The notes: generated by a model not told the origin, from the letters alone. A DNA stretch of 64,000 bases from Morinoia aosen (GCA_030386875.1 CM059559.1:68276392-68340391), one strand, 5' to 3'; positions 33,630 to 46,350 are shown, numbered from the stretch's first letter. A program made the numbers and translations.

Positions 33630-35006
33630 ATGGACTTGTCTGACCCGGCCTTCCTGGAAAATATCCCAAACTCCGCCAAGACCGCTCACATAAAATGCCT
33701 AGATCCAAACAGGAAACTTTCTAAAATAAACCCTTTCAAGCTAGCGAAGGCTATAGATCTGATGTGGGGTGAGGTGGAGGGGGTGCAGCACCTAAAATCA
33801 GGGGCTCTATTTATTACCTGCAAGTCTCGAACTCAGATGCTCTCACTGCTCTCTGCTAAAAAAATTCGAGTTGATCCATCAAATGAAATTCCCATTCAGG
33901 TATCCATTGCTCTAAATTCTCAGTCAGTGCAAGGAAAACTGTATGCTCCAGAGCTAAACGGCGAACCCATGGGGGAACTTCTGGAATGCCTAAAGGAGCA
34001 GGGAGTGATTGCAATTAGGAAACTCTACAAAGATCCTGAACGTTCCCATGTCCCTCTCTTTGTAGTTACCTTTTTCGGACTAACTAGACCTTCCTTCCTG
34101 AAAATAGGATACAGTCGTTATAAGATAGATCCATACATTCCTAACCCACTCCGCTGCTATAGATGCTGCCGCTGGGGGCACGGTTCAGCTTTTTGTCACA
34201 GCGCTCAACGCTGTAGCCGATGTGGACAAAACGGACACAGTGGTCTGGTCTGCAAAGAACCAGAAAGATGCATTAACTGCAGTGGTCAGCACGATGCATT
34301 ATCCAAAAACTGCCCCGTATACATCAAGGAAGTACAGATCTGTCAAATCTCAGTGGAACAAAATGTATCATTTATAGCAGCAAGAAAGCAAATAGAAAAG
34401 TCTCACTCTGATCGCATGCAATCACAACCAACAGGAAATTCCGGAACAAACTTAGCTTCCTCTTATCAACTTAGTCAAACAACCTATGATTTTCCCCCAC
34501 TCCCAAAGCCTCAACCTCAAGCTCATAAGAGGAAACCAGCCATAAATGGCGAGGTGGATGGTAGTGTGAACGCCCCACCCTTCCAACAGGTAATGGTAGG
34601 AAGCTCTTATTCATCCATGTGTATCACTCCAGGGCAAATATCATCAACGCACCATAAAGACAACTCTGCTTTCCCACAAACTACCATGAATGAAGATTTT
34701 GATCCTACTCTGCCTCCCCTTCCCTCACTGACCTCTTGCCCAATCCCAAATTCTCCAACACAGGAACAAACGGAAACACCTCCATATAAAAAACAAACAA
34801 CCAAACAACAAACTCTACTCTCCTCTCCATCTGAAATCCCTACATGGATTTTATCTCTCATTCCGCTGATCATCAAACTTCTCCTCTCCACATATCTAAG
34901 TGAAAAAATAGAATCCATTGTAGAAATAGGTTCCCTCCTGCAGGTGGATTCCACGGTCTCCACTCTCCTCTCTCAGTTGGGCTACACCTCTCTCTCCTCA
35001 CAATGA
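33630..35006 (+). CDS. LINE ORF1 (gag-like, zinc-knuckle protein), main part
   Basis: A 458-residue open frame. Such proteins bind element RNA and form the ribonucleoprotein for retrotransposition. Residues ~20-165 form the RRM/PRE_C2HC-like region seen in Jockey- and I-group ORF1 (ending near PNPLRC). Three CCHC-type knuckles follow: residues 176-189 (CYRCCRWGHGSAFC), 195-208 (CSRCGQNGHSGLVC) and a variant starting at 214 (CINCSGQHD...C). The C-terminal ~220 residues are Pro/Ser/Gln-rich and end in a hydrophobic helix. The stop overlaps the ORF2 start (ATGA). The ATG at 33630 is probably internal, because upstream frames carry a broken N-terminus. Confidence 0.85.
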   Translation: MDLSDPAFLENIPNSAKTAHIKCLDPNRKLSKINPFKLAKAIDLMWGEVEGVQHLKSGALFITCKSRTQMLSLLSAKKIRVDPSNEIPIQVSIALNSQSVQGKLYAPELNGEPMGELLECLKEQGVIAIRKLYKDPERSHVPLFVVTFFGLTRPSFLKIGYSRYKIDPYIPNPLRCYRCCRWGHGSAFCHSAQRCSRCGQNGHSGLVCKEPERCINCSGQHDALSKNCPVYIKEVQICQISVEQNVSFIAARKQIEKSHSDRMQSQPTGNSGTNLASSYQLSQTTYDFPPLPKPQPQAHKRKPAINGEVDGSVNAPPFQQVMVGSSYSSMCITPGQISSTHHKDNSAFPQTTMNEDFDPTLPPLPSLTSCPIPNSPTQEQTETPPYKKQTTKQQTLLSSPSEIPTWILSLIPLIIKLLLSTYLSEKIESIVEIGSLLQVDSTVSTLLSQLGYTSLSSQ

Positions 35007-38000
35007 ACTGCAAAATTATTCAATGGAATATCCGAAGTTTTAACAAAAACCGTCCTTTTCTCCAGTTAGCAGTAGAGGAACACTCCCCACCTATTATGTG
35101 CCTCCAGGAAACAAGGGTGCCTCCTTCTTCCCCTCTTACCTTGGGCAGACGGACAGCGTCAGCTAGATCTGATAGACCTTGTGGCAGCGGAGGAGGTACA
35201 GCAATTTTTTCCTTTGCACAGGTCCCAAGGATCATCATAGAGCTGCACACGTCTCTGGAAGCATGTGCAGTCAAATGTGCTTTCAGAGACAGCTATCTAT
35301 CAGTGTGCTGTATCTATTTACCTCCGGCTCTAGATGTAGAAAATCTAGCTCAAAAACTGGAGGACATCATTTACAACCTGCAAAATCCCTATATCCTGTG
35401 CATGGGTGCCAATGCTCACCATCAGTCCTGGGGATCTACCTACTCAGACCGAAGGGGACACATCATTGCTGAGTGGCTGGAGAAAAATCAGCTGGCAGTC
35501 CTAAATACAGGAGACCCAACATACCTAAGCTCAAATGACACCTACACTCACATCGACCTCTCCATCACATCAAGTAAATTTGCCCCAAAGCTAAAGTGGA
35601 AGGTACATGCAGATCACTACCACAGTGACCATTTCCCAATAGAAATAGATTTGAAACAGCAAGCTAATCCCATCCCGAAACATAAAAGATGGATTCCTGA
35701 GAAAGCAAACTGGGACCAATACAGCTCAATAGTTTCACTGCCATCTCAATTTTTGTCCCCAACAGAGGCCTGTAGTGCCATTGAAGGCAGACTGAAGGCA
35801 GCTGCAGCAGAGACTGTGCCAACTTCAGGGGGAGGCAAACAAAGAAAAGAAACCCATTGGTGGTGGAACAGAGAATGCTCAATTGCTCTCAAAAACAAAA
35901 GAATCGCTCTCTCCAAATATAGAAGGCACTCGGGAAATTTAAAATTATGGATTGACTACAAGCAAAAATCAGCTTTTCTGAGGTACACCATCCTCAAAGC
36001 CCGCCAAACAGGCTGGAGAGGATTTGTCTCTTCCATTTCTGTGGGTTCTGACTCTCAAACAGTGTGGAGGAAGGTGAGGAGTCTGAAGTCCACCCCCAGG
36101 CCGGTGCCCATCTCCCTGTTGGAAAAGGGCGTTCTTCTTACTTCTGAGATCCAAGTAGCAAACACTCTAGCTTACGAATTTGCAAACAGGGGTATTTCTA
36201 ATTTACCTGTAGGGCTCTCTGGTGACACCTCTCGAGAGGACAGAAACAACAAGATTTGGTACAACCAAAGTATAACTATCTCCGAACTAAAGGGCGCACT
36301 AAAAAAAATACGAGCCTCTTCCCCAGGTCCTGATGATATAATTTTGCCATTCCTAACCAACTTACCTGAGCCCCAGCTATTAAAATTACTGAAATTCTTC
36401 AACTTTGTCTTCACCCACGGCCTGCCTAGACAATGGGGACACGCTCACATCCTCCCAATCCCTAAACACGGAAAGCCAGCATCATTAACATCATCATATA
36501 GGCCAATAGCTCTCACCAGCGTCCAATGCAAAAATTTGGAAAGAATTATAGTACATAGACTATCACAAGTGCTGGAAGACTGACATTTTCTAAATAGAAA
36601 CCAAAGTGGATTTCGCCCCAAGTTCTCAACATCGGACTGCCTCTTCAGATTGGAATCACACATACGCTCAGCTCTTATGCAGGATGACAGTGTAGTCTCT
36701 GTCTTCTTAGATATTCCCCAAGCCTTCGATTCCGTTAATCATACTCTTCTTCTGAATAAACTTGTATCTATTGGAATAGGGGGCAATATGTTCCTCTTTG
36801 TCAAGGGCTTCCTATCTTATAGACGAATACAGGTCAAAAACGGCGGCTCCCTTTCTTCACCCTTCCCCATAACAAGAGGAGTCCCACAGGGGTCAGTTCT
36901 AAGCCCCACCCTTTTCCTCATTTTCATAAATGATATCTTTGAAAGCTGCTCAAAACAGGTTCAATATTCAATATATGCAGATGACTGTGCACTGTGGGTT
37001 GCAAACCATAACATTGATGAGGCTATCAAAGTGCTTCAAAAGCCTTAACCTCCATAGCAGCATGGGCCAACAAATGGGGGCTTACCCTATCTCCTGCGAA
37101 ATCAAAAAGCATGATATTTACCACAAAAAGAAAACTCTCCCCTCAAAAATTGAAACTAAATGAAGAACCAATAGAATATGTCTCAGCATACAAATTCCTG
37201 GGCATGACACTGGACAGCAAACTCTCCTTCAAAAACCACATCAAGGACTTGCAAAACCGCTGTAAGAAGGACTTACGCCTCCTCTAAATAGTAGCAGCAA
37301 ACAAATGGGGCGCAGACTTCCTCACTCTCAGATCCTTATACTCTTCTCTTATACTCAGCAAGTTAGATTATGGCTCTTTTCTCTTTCATTTGGTGGCAGA
37401 CTCCACCCTTAAAATCCTTGATCGCATCCAATACGCCGGAGCAAGAATAATGCTGGGAGCCCTAAGATGCACCCCGGTTCTTCTGCTGGAAGCAGAAGCA
37501 GACCTGCTCCCCCTGAGGTTTCGTAGGCAGTTGCTGCTAGCAAAATATGGCACCCGGGTTCTTACCAACAACAACCATCCGGTGCGAGAGGAAATCTGTA
37601 CTTACTATCCTTTTAACTTTCACTCCATCCAATGTCGGCCGCTTCCAATAACAGCAATCCTGCACAGGCAATTCCAAGAAATTGGAATAAAGATCTCAGA
37701 CATCCCAGTCATAAACAGAAGCAATCTCTTCTGCTTTCCTCCGGAGGAAGTTCATGACTCTCTTCACAAACACGCGAAGCTCTCCATACCAGACGAATCG
37801 TGGAGGCAGCTGTATTCGGAACTTCGTGCAAGGCACAATTTGCGCGCAGCTGTCTTCTGTGATGGGTCCAGAGCGGGAGACCTGAGTGGTGCAGCAGCCT
37901 GGTGTGACCCCGATAGTCTTCTAGCACACCTTCCAAACCATTCTTCGGTATTAACAACAGAACTTTATGCAATATATGCTGCAATCTCTTTCTTCTCCAA

Positions 38001-38436
38001 ACATAAAGGACAATACATTATCTTCACTGACTCTCTAAGCTTCATCCATGCTCTGCAAAATCTACACAGCTCCTCCCACTTTCTTGCTCTGCTCATATCA
38101 AACTCTCTCTTAAAACATCCAAACAAATTCATCATAGAATGGGTCCCTTCACATGTGGGTATAGGAGGAAATGAAAAGGCCGCCGATGAGTTAGCCAAAG
38201 CAGCAGTCAAAATTACCTATATCACCCCAGTAGGTATTTCTGCCAAAGAAAGTAGAAGCCTCCTTCTCAATCACTACCAATCTAAACGGCAGTCCGAATG
38301 GACTGCATCTGCAGCAAGCAGCTGGTCGCACAAACCAAAATTAGGGACCGCACCCTACCTATCCCTGCCACGGCGGGAGCAAGTGACCCTTTCCCGTCTC
38401 CACCTGGGTGTATGCCGACTGACCCACCAACACCTG
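35003..38436 (+). pseudogene. LINE ORF2: endonuclease, reverse transcriptase, RNase H (broken)
   Basis: Codes for the enzymes of target-primed reverse transcription. Endonuclease motifs are IIQWNIRSF, LQETRV, an altered GANAHHQSWG (normally GDFNAHH..WG), THIDLSI and SDHFPIEI. RT blocks include SSPGPDDI, SYRPIALTS, the AFDSVNH block, GVPQGSVLSP and YADDCA. RNase H follows (FCDGSRAGDL, ELYAIYAAI, TDSLSF, WVPSHVGIGGNEKADE-like). Breaks are an in-frame TGA at 36581-36583, a frameshift near 37040 and an in-frame TAG near 37286. The coding run then meets the inverted repeat of the 16-kb insertion at 38437, just before the usual C-terminal CCHC motif, which is found at 54.4 kb. Confidence 0.9.
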
Positions 38437-38520
38437 AGGCGGTTTTCCAGTCATAATCCCGAGAGTTACCCGCGTAACCCTCATCGGGGTAACTCTCGAC
38501 CAGATCCGAAAATGCAACTG
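38437..38520 (+). repeat. Left terminal inverted repeat with hairpin
   Basis: Starts aggcggttttccagtc. The hairpin stem cgagagttacc (38460-38470) pairs with ggtaactctcg (38488-38498). Matches the reverse complement of 54320-54400 at the outer 16 bases exactly and with gaps further in. Confidence 0.8.
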
Positions 38521-39707
38521 TGCACACGATTTTGAGGTTACTCAAGCAATGTTTACAAACAGATTGCATCAGCTGATAGTTGATGTAATGATTTGTGTGA
38601 AAGAAGCGTGTTGAAAATGAATTTTTGAATTATTAAATGATTAATAAATGACCTATTACAAGCACACGTGTATTTAAATTACTCATTAATTTTCAATATT
38701 GCAGTTACTATGACGTAACCGTCAGCGGATATAGCTCTGCCTTGCTATTGAATGTTTGATCGTATATTTACTCGTTCAAATTATTTAATTGCATGGAAAG
38801 GGACTGCAGATTTTTCTGTTGATACACAATGAAGAATTTTTAATTGAATGATATGTTGTTCGCCATCTTTTTAAGCAATGTACATTAATCGTTGTTACTC
38901 ATTATCAATATGAACCCAAATGCTCCCGCATATCTAGTTATTTCACTCAATTTACAACTCTTAATGAAACTTTAGAAGCTTCTGTCTTATAATTTGTTAG
39001 CAATCTTCTTAAAATTGATGAAGAATTATTGTATTTGATGCAACGAATTTAACTAATAATGACTCTAATGTAAAAGTTAGTCTGCGGTAGAATTTTCTGT
39101 TTTCACGAGGCTTTCTTCGAATGTTACTTTTTTTGAAGAATTTTACTGTAAAACAACAAAGTATTTAATCCGTGTAGGTAGCATGCGGTTGGGTAATTAT
39201 TGTATATTCTCTTACCCAGCAATAGTATTTCGATATGGTTTCCTACAACTCTTTTCATATAATGTCCGACGAGTAATTATATTAAAATCTATGTATTGTA
39301 ATATTTCAGAGATAATCATCATGATTTGCCACTTGATGTTATAAAATGATTGAAAATATTTTCTGCCAGCATGACCCAACTTATAGTAGTTCCATGGAAG
39401 CTAAAAAATTATATGTCATTACCGCAGTGTTGTGTCCACTTTCCTAGTTTCATCATTTTTGTTACTTTATTTTCAATAAAAGAGCTAACTAATTTGTGTT
39501 TCATTTAAACCAATAACACAGTTACTGTATAGCTTATTTAGATGCATTAATAAGTTGCTTCACACTTCAGTATAAGCATTTTAATCCGGGTATGAAAAGA
39601 ATACATAGTTCTTCGCTGAATACAGTGAAATGATAAAAAAAACGAGTAGCATTGAAATTTATTTGACAATAAAAATTTGATTAACAGAAATTCGGAACTT
39701 TATTCTA
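38521..39707. other. AT-rich core of the 16-kb element, left
   Basis: No gene, no repeat matched elsewhere in the window. Many short A/T runs; no open frame of significance. Confidence 0.4.
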
Positions 39708-39721
39708 TAGATGCACACATT

Positions 39722-41597
39722 AGAACTCAGGAACTTAAATTCACCGCACCAGAACGCTATCGATCGCGCTACCGGCCACCCTAAAAAGGTGGTCGACGCA
39801 CAATGAAAGCAATCTTGGCACAGTGAAAGCAGGCACGAACTTGGCCCGACAGATATATTTCTTCAATTTTTACTTAAGCATCGAGAGTTCAAAGTCAAGT
39901 TAAGAATCTAGTACGGAAAGCTACTGCTTCCACAAGGTTTTTCAAACAAATAAATGTAAGTAAATGTACGAGGAGCTCACGAGATTAGAACTCAGGAACT
40001 TAAATTCACCGCACCAGAACGCTATCGATCGCGCTACCGGCCACCCTAAAAAGGTGGTCGACGCACAATGAAAGCAATCTTGGCACAGTGAAAGCAGGCA
40101 CGAACTTGGCCCGACAGATATATTTCTTCAATTTTTACTTAAGCATCGAGAGTTCAAAGTCAAGTTAAGAATCTAGTACGGAAAGCTACTGCTTCCACAA
40201 GGTTTTTCAAACAAATAAATGTAAGTAAATGTACGAGGAGCTCACGAGATTAGAACTCAGGAACTTAAATTCACCGCACCAGAACGCTATCGATCGCGCT
40301 ACCGGCCACCCTAAAAAGGTGGTCGACGCACAATGAAAGCAATCTTGGCACAGTGAAAGCAGGCACGAACTTGGCCCGACAGATATATTTCTTCAATTTT
40401 TACTTAAGCATCGAGAGTTCAAAGTCAAGTTAAGAATCTAGTACGGAAAGCTACTGCTTCCACAAGGTTTTTCAAACAAATAAATGTAAGTAAATGTACG
40501 AGGAGCTCACGAGATTAGAACTCAGGAACTTAAATTCACCGCACCAGAACGCTATCGATCGCGCTACCGGCCACCCTAAAAAGGTGGTCGACGCACAATG
40601 AAAGCAATCTTGGCACAATGAAAGCAATCAATCCTTTTTAGGGTGGCCGGTAGCGCGATCGATAGCGTTCTGGTGCGGTGAATTTAAGTTCCTGAGTTCT
40701 AATCTCGTGAGCTCCTCGTACATTTACTTACATTTATTTGTTTGAAAAACCTTGTGGAAGCAGTAGCTTTCCGTACTAGATTCTTAACTTGACTTTGAAC
40801 TCTCGATGCTTAAGTAAAAATTGAAGAAATATATCTGTCGGGCCAAGTTCGTGCCTGCTTTCACTGTGCCAAGATTGCTTTCATTGTGCGTCGACCACCT
40901 TTTTAGGGTGGCCGGTAGCGCGATCGATAGCGTTCTGGTGCGGTGAATTTAAGTTCCTGAGTTCTAATCTCGTGAGCTCCTCGTACATTTACTTACATTT
41001 ATTTGTTTGAAAAACCTTGTGGAAGCAGTAGCTTTCCGTACTAGATTCTTAACTTGACTTTGAACTCTCGATGCTTAAGTAAAAATTGAAGAAATATATC
41101 TGTCGGGCCAAGTTCGTGCCTGCTTTCACTGTGCCAAGATTGCTTTCATTGTGCGTCGACCACCTTTTTAGGGTGGCCGGTAGCGCGATCGATAGCGTTC
41201 TGGTGCGGTGAATTTAAGTTCCTGAGTTCTAATCTCGTGAGCTCCTCGTACATTTACTTACATTTATTTGTTTGAAAAACCTTGTGGAAGCAGTAGCTTT
41301 CCGTACTAGATTCTTAACTTGACTTTGAACTCTCGATGCTTAAGTAAAAATTGAAGAAATGTATCTGTCGGGCCAAGTTCGTGCCTGCTTTCACTGTGCC
41401 AAGATTGCTTTCATTGTGCGTCGACCACCTTTTTAGGGTGGCCGGTAGCGCGATCGATAGCGTTCTGGTGCGGTGAATTTAAGTTCCTGAGTTCTAATCT
41501 CGTGAGCTCCTCGTACATTTACTTACATTTATTTGTTTGAAAAACCTTGTGGAAGCAGTAGCTTTCCGTACTAGATTCTTAACTTGACTTTGAACTC
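39722..41597. mobile_element. Palindromic multimer of a 265-bp tRNA-like SINE
   Basis: Exact 265-bp period. Minus-strand-oriented units start at 39722, 39986, 40251 and 40516 (the last partial), and plus-strand units at 40633, 40898, 41163 and 41428. The arms meet around 40584-40632. Units are near-identical (one difference seen, near 41361). In the plus orientation each unit starts with a tRNA-like head: ggtagcgcgatcgatagcg as an A-box region and gagttctaatctc as a B box (40694-40706). Each ends in TTTTT, a pol III terminator. TAGATGCACACATT flanks the whole insert on both sides (39708-39721 and 41598-41611). Confidence 0.8.
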
Positions 41598-41611
41598 TAG
41601 ATGCACACATT

Positions 41612-43532
41612 TCACATACAATAACTGAAGAAACACGAGTGTTCATGCAAGACCTTAAATTCATGCACGATAATCTTCAAATATATTTAGCATTCAGAAA
41701 TATCACAGGTAGTTTAATAAAAAATAGAAAAGAAAGCCATCTATTTTGAAAAAATTCAAGCTCAAGCTCTAGTTATCCCAAAGTAATTTGTAAATGGAGT
41801 TTATTTCTGAGATGACATGTCAATTATAAATGAAGTGATCACAAAAATACTTCAAAATGACGAGACCTTGCAAAAGAAATGCAGTATCACAGCCCATTTG
41901 CACGCAGTACAATTATATAATACCATAAGTTCTTTGAAACGACATAATATAAAAATTACCGTGTCAATTCTTTTGCAATGAAATAGTAAACAGCATGACT
42001 CAATGACCATGTAGATGAAAATTTGTGCAATGCATCGATTAACTCAGCAGGTATCTTTTAACTTGGCTATCATTCAGATTGTAGCTAAAGCAAGAAAAAA
42101 TGCTTCAGTCTGACTAGAAATATGAAGCACACATGAAGTACAAAAGTTGAGATATAAGTAAAAATTTGCCAATTTTTTTGGTAGCTGCCAAAAAAGATAT
42201 TAATATTTGAGAACTTTTTTATCATTAACACTACCAGCCACCCAAAGTGATGCAGTTAGCTTATACTTGCTCAGAAAAAATTTCTCACACTTGAATATGA
42301 AAAAAAAATTTCCAGTTTTAATGAAGCTTTGCATTCAATTGTTCTTGAATGCAAAAAATATTTTTAAAGCTATTCTACAATAACTTGAATGAATAATGAG
42401 AGGATAGAGCAATATGTTCACAAATTATATAAAATAACTACCAGCATCAGCATTTACTAGTTTTCTGTCTTGCACAAGTATTGAACATTATGTTATACAG
42501 CAAGCTCTACTAAAAATTCACATTTAAATTGCTCTTGGGGTTCTTTCCACAGCACTAATTTACTCTCCTGTTACTCTGATTGAAGTTAAAATAAACTCCT
42601 GATGCAAAGCAGCTCAGTTTTTCAAATATTTATGAACAAGATAATTGAGGAATACTGGATTCAAAGAGATTTTAGTTTATTAATTTTGGCTGTCAATATG
42701 TTCTAACACAATCTGTTCTTCCAAGAACAAAATATCCTCTTCCTTATTCTGTAAAGCAGGTGAACTCACTCGTAATGAAGCAAAAGCCAGTGATGTTTGA
42801 GAGCAAGTGTGAATTATGCCAAGTGCCTTTTATATGTGAACTTCATCAGCACTAAATTCACTAGATATGCAGGATTTCTTCAAAATTTTCCAATAAGAAG
42901 AGGCGAGTTGCTTTACAATGCAAGAGGTTCTATGCCAATAGGTTTGGTGGTATGGTTAATTAAGTCTGCTAATGTACCACACTGAATAAAAAAATTTATG
43001 TAAATCACAGCCATCACACAGGGCTTTTGCTAATAATGTACTCTATACACGGAGACAAAATAATTATATTCTTGTTGCCCACACTCTTAATACTGCTGCG
43101 CATATTGGCCCCGGCTTGCTGCTCACACCCGCCATCTCACGCCGCTCACAGCCATCACCCTGCCGTGACTGAGGTATTTGTTACAAACTGGAACGTTGTT
43201 CTTGACTTTTGGGACAGTTGCTCACAGGAGAAGTTCTACAACATTCTCTGCAATGAAAAAAGATAATTAATACATTTTTATAAGATCATGATAAATTACA
43301 CAAACGTGAATTTCTATGATATATGAGTTCATTCAGATGAAAATTAGTATATATAAAGTAGTAACCATGACATCTATGGCATATATAAAAGTTTATTTTG
43401 ATATAAACATGATTTATAATTGATTTCAATTCATAAATCCTGTATGTAGAGAGGATTATTGGACTAGGACATAAGTTGGTTAAATTTTTCCCTATTATAA
43501 TAGCTTTCCAAACTAAAACCATACCAAGAAGA
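41612..43532. other. AT-rich core of the 16-kb element, middle
   Basis: No recognisable gene. A short GC-rich patch at about 43090-43160 (ctcacacccgccatctcac) lies inside an open frame of about 80 codons with no family resemblance. Confidence 0.4.
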
Positions 43533-43540
43533 GAAAAGAA

Positions 43541-44088
43541 GGTAAATGTGTAGCGTTGGTCAGTAATCGATTTTTGAGTTTTCAGTGCCTAAACGTAGTT
43601 AATTAGATCAAAATAAACAAGTTTTCTTCTATGCACTTTCCGTCGTAAATGAGTATTTAACGAGTTATGGCGGTAAGTTTAGTTTCGTCTTTGATGACGA
43701 ATGCGCTCGAATGAACAGCTACTCATCGATTTTCAAATTTTTGTTGCTTGAATCATGGTAATAACATCGAAATAAACAACTTTTCTTCTATACACTTTTT
43801 TCGTCAAATGAGTATTTAACGAGGTATAGCGGTAGGTTTGGTTTCGTCTTTGATGACGATCGAACTAGAAGCGAGACGGCATTGCAGTGTTGCCGTCCGA
43901 CGTGCTGTTTGAATTAGTTCCCGCTTCAAACACTGGAGTTGCGGTCAGTAATTTACCGCTATAACTTGTAAAATATTCATTTACGACGGAAAGTGCATGG
44001 AAGAAAACTTGTTTATTTCGATCTAATTAACTACGATTAGACACCGAAAAGTGGAAAATCGATTACTGACCAACGCTACACATTTACC
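43541..44088. mobile_element. F-family MITE with 8-bp target duplication (548 bp)
   Basis: Terminal inverted repeats of about 30 bases begin ggtaaatgtgtagcgttggt and match at both ends. The flanks are GAAAAGAA at 43533-43540 and 44089-44096, an 8-bp duplication as made by hAT-type (or P-type) transposases. The arms contain inverted copies of gagttatagcggt-like and aaacaagttttcttct-like sequence. Non-coding. Confidence 0.9.
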
Positions 44089-44096
44089 GAAAAGAA

Positions 44097-44995
44097 GCCT
44101 TATAATATAGTATTAAATAAACAAGATGTGTTGCAATACCCTATGCATAAAAAGTCAGCTCAACAAAACTTTGAAAAACATGATAGAAAATCAAGAAAGA
44201 AATAGATGCATAAATGACAAAGAAAAGCTTAGCACTGATGCAAGAAAATGTGGGAAGTCACCTGCAAAAAAAAATATATTTAAATTTATTCAACAAAAAC
44301 AAAGTCTACCTAATATCTACCATCACACCTTTAATTTTTCACTATATAGGAGTTTAACTTTAACTGTTTTTCAGCATTTTGCTGTTTAAATTATTAAACA
44401 AGAATTTAATTACTCACAAAACTTTACTTAAGGCAAATAAGAATCATGAAAAAGTAAACATTTTGTCTTAGCCCTCAAATTTAGCAAAATTTGGTACAAG
44501 AATAAATACTAAGCTTTGATATTATTAAAGCAATTTGAGGGGAGACACAACCTTAATTTTCAATTTAATTTACTTACCTTTCATACAAGAGAATTAAATG
44601 CTACTTAGGTATAAGAAGAGCAAAACTAAAATCATCACTTCAAGTCAGTTAATAAAGCTGAAATAAAATAAAAATTGATATTAGCTCATGAGATGGAAAT
44701 TTTTACTTGGGAAAACATAAACATTTTTATATATAAAATATTGTAAGGTCTATCTCACAATATTGGAGAGAACATTCATGCTGATACAATGATAAATTTC
44801 TCACATGTAGCTTAGGCAAAACCATTCAATAATTCAACTTTTTTGAGTGTTAGATAATTACAACATGTAATTAAAATATTTGAATTAAAAAATGTTAGAC
44901 CTACAATATGAATTGTATTGTAAATTTTTATCAAAGTTTAACCAGTCAAAAGTGTTTTTAGAGATCTAATCTTCCAAGCTTTTTAGAGTGGAAGA
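44097..44995. other. AT-rich core of the 16-kb element, between two MITEs
   Basis: No supported feature; an open frame at 44126-44389 is low-complexity Lys/Asn-rich and unrecognised. Confidence 0.4.
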
Positions 44996-45003
44996 ATATT
45001 TGC

Positions 45004-45505
45004 GGTTAATTTTTAAGAGAGGACCACAATCAATTTTTCCACTTTTCGGTGCCTAAACATAGTTTATTAGATATAAAGAAACAATTTTCCTTCTATGCAC
45101 TTCCGTTGGAAACAAGTATTTTATGAGTTATAGCGGTAAATGAGTCACCGCAACTCCAGTGTTTGAAGCGGGAAGTAGCGTGTTGGATGGCAGCACTACT
45201 CTTTCTCTTCCGACAAGCTCAAATGATCAAGTGCATTCCCGCCATCTAAGACGGAAGTTTACATACCGCTATAACTTGTCATTTTTGGGTAATAATTTTT
45301 ACTGTTATCAACTAAGAGATCCTTAGAAGTGGGTTCAGGCTCCGCAGGATGGACAGAGACAAAAATTAACATTCGGCTATAACTCGTTGAAAATTCATTT
45401 TTGACGAAAGTGCACAGAAGAAAAATTGTTTATTTACATCTAATTAGCTATAAATAGGCACTAAAAAGTGGGAAATCAATTATTGTCCTCTCCTCAACAT
45501 TTACC
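45004..45505. mobile_element. F-family MITE, second copy (502 bp)
   Basis: Diverged relative of 43541-44088 with the same inner sequences. Flanks atatttgc (44996-45003) and atatatgc (45506-45513) agree at 7 of 8 positions, a decayed 8-bp duplication. Both F elements lie 0.9 kb apart inside the 16-kb element. Confidence 0.82.
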
Positions 45506-45806
45506 ATATATGCAAACAATCAGTTAAATTTAATATTTTGAAAAAGAAATGAAATTTGAAAATGCATTTGATAGTTTTCATCCTTCATAGGAAAGAGTTA
45601 ACTAGTTCACAAAAGAGTGAAAACAAATTTAAAAACGTAATTCACATCAAAGAATAAATATTGAATCATTTAAAGAAACTATTTTACATACATGCTTAGT
45701 TTTTGTACAATGAGAAATATTAGAATTTGGATGGTAATTTATTTTCCTCAGCCTTGCAGTAAATGGCATAAAATCAACACTGTGTGTGTGTACACATTTA
45801 ACATTT

Positions 45807-46350
45807 TGTCTCGCTCCCCAGCAAGAAGCGACAACTTCCAGTTTTACCTGGCACAGACCATAGTCTTTTCGGAACGTTAAACAAAGTAGTGACAAGCTAA
45901 ACAATAATTCAAGAGTTCTCACCTGAACTTCGAAGAATTTGTTCAGGGAACATTCTCCACTGGGAGCCGGCTGTCCAGGTATTAAGTTTTCCCAGAAGCA
46001 AGGCCGGGTAGAGGGAGAAGCACGCAAGGCACACGTGCGTTCTGCCCCAAATCTCGTCTTCATCTGAAGATGCAGCTCGCGAGAGCTGCCTCTTCGGCGA
46101 TGGTTCGAATCCGCAGCAGTGGCTTCGGATAGACTCGCAACAAACAAACGAACATTGTAGGTTTGTTCGACATTAATTTTTGCTGCCAGGAAGGTGAAGC
46201 ACTCCAACCATTGCCCGCTTGTCACATTTAATTAGCGTTTTGTCTTTTTTGGTCAGTTTGAGTTTAAATAATGACCTTGTCCCCGATTGAGCAAGATATG
46301 AATTAACTTGCAAGGGACATAAAAGAGGAAGCAAGGCTGGAGTTGCGACA
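45807..46350 (-). repeat. 3' LTR of BEL element
   Basis: On the minus strand it runs from tgtcgcaactccagcc to gagcgagaca, with TG...CA ends. Same length as the partner at 52940-53483. Confidence 0.92.

Larger units (their letters stand above)
32941..38436 (+). mobile_element. Non-LTR retrotransposon with RNase H (I/Jockey-group), 5' part
   Basis: The layout is a GC-richer 5' leader (about 32941-33206), ORF1 with three zinc knuckles, and ORF2 with endonuclease, reverse transcriptase and RNase H, the two ORFs overlapping by ATGA at 35003. RNase H after the RT points to I-group or a related clade rather than CR1. ORF2 breaks off at 38436 where a ~16-kb element is inserted; the rest is at 54398-54630. 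Frameshifts and stops show it is dead. Confidence 0.85.

Noticed and set aside
40641..40710. Functional tRNA gene in the 265-bp units
   Set aside because: A- and B-box-like sequences exist, but I could not form an acceptor stem or anticodon arm; a SINE head fits better.
43027..43266. 79-codon frame with a hydrophobic start followed by a His/Pro/Ser-rich stretch
   Set aside because: Looks superficially like a secreted peptide but has no conserved features and sits in non-coding transposon core.
45647..46225. 192-codon minus-strand frame at the BEL 3' LTR
   Set aside because: It lies across the LTR and recurs in the other LTR (52879-53280); it reads LTR sequence rather than a gene.
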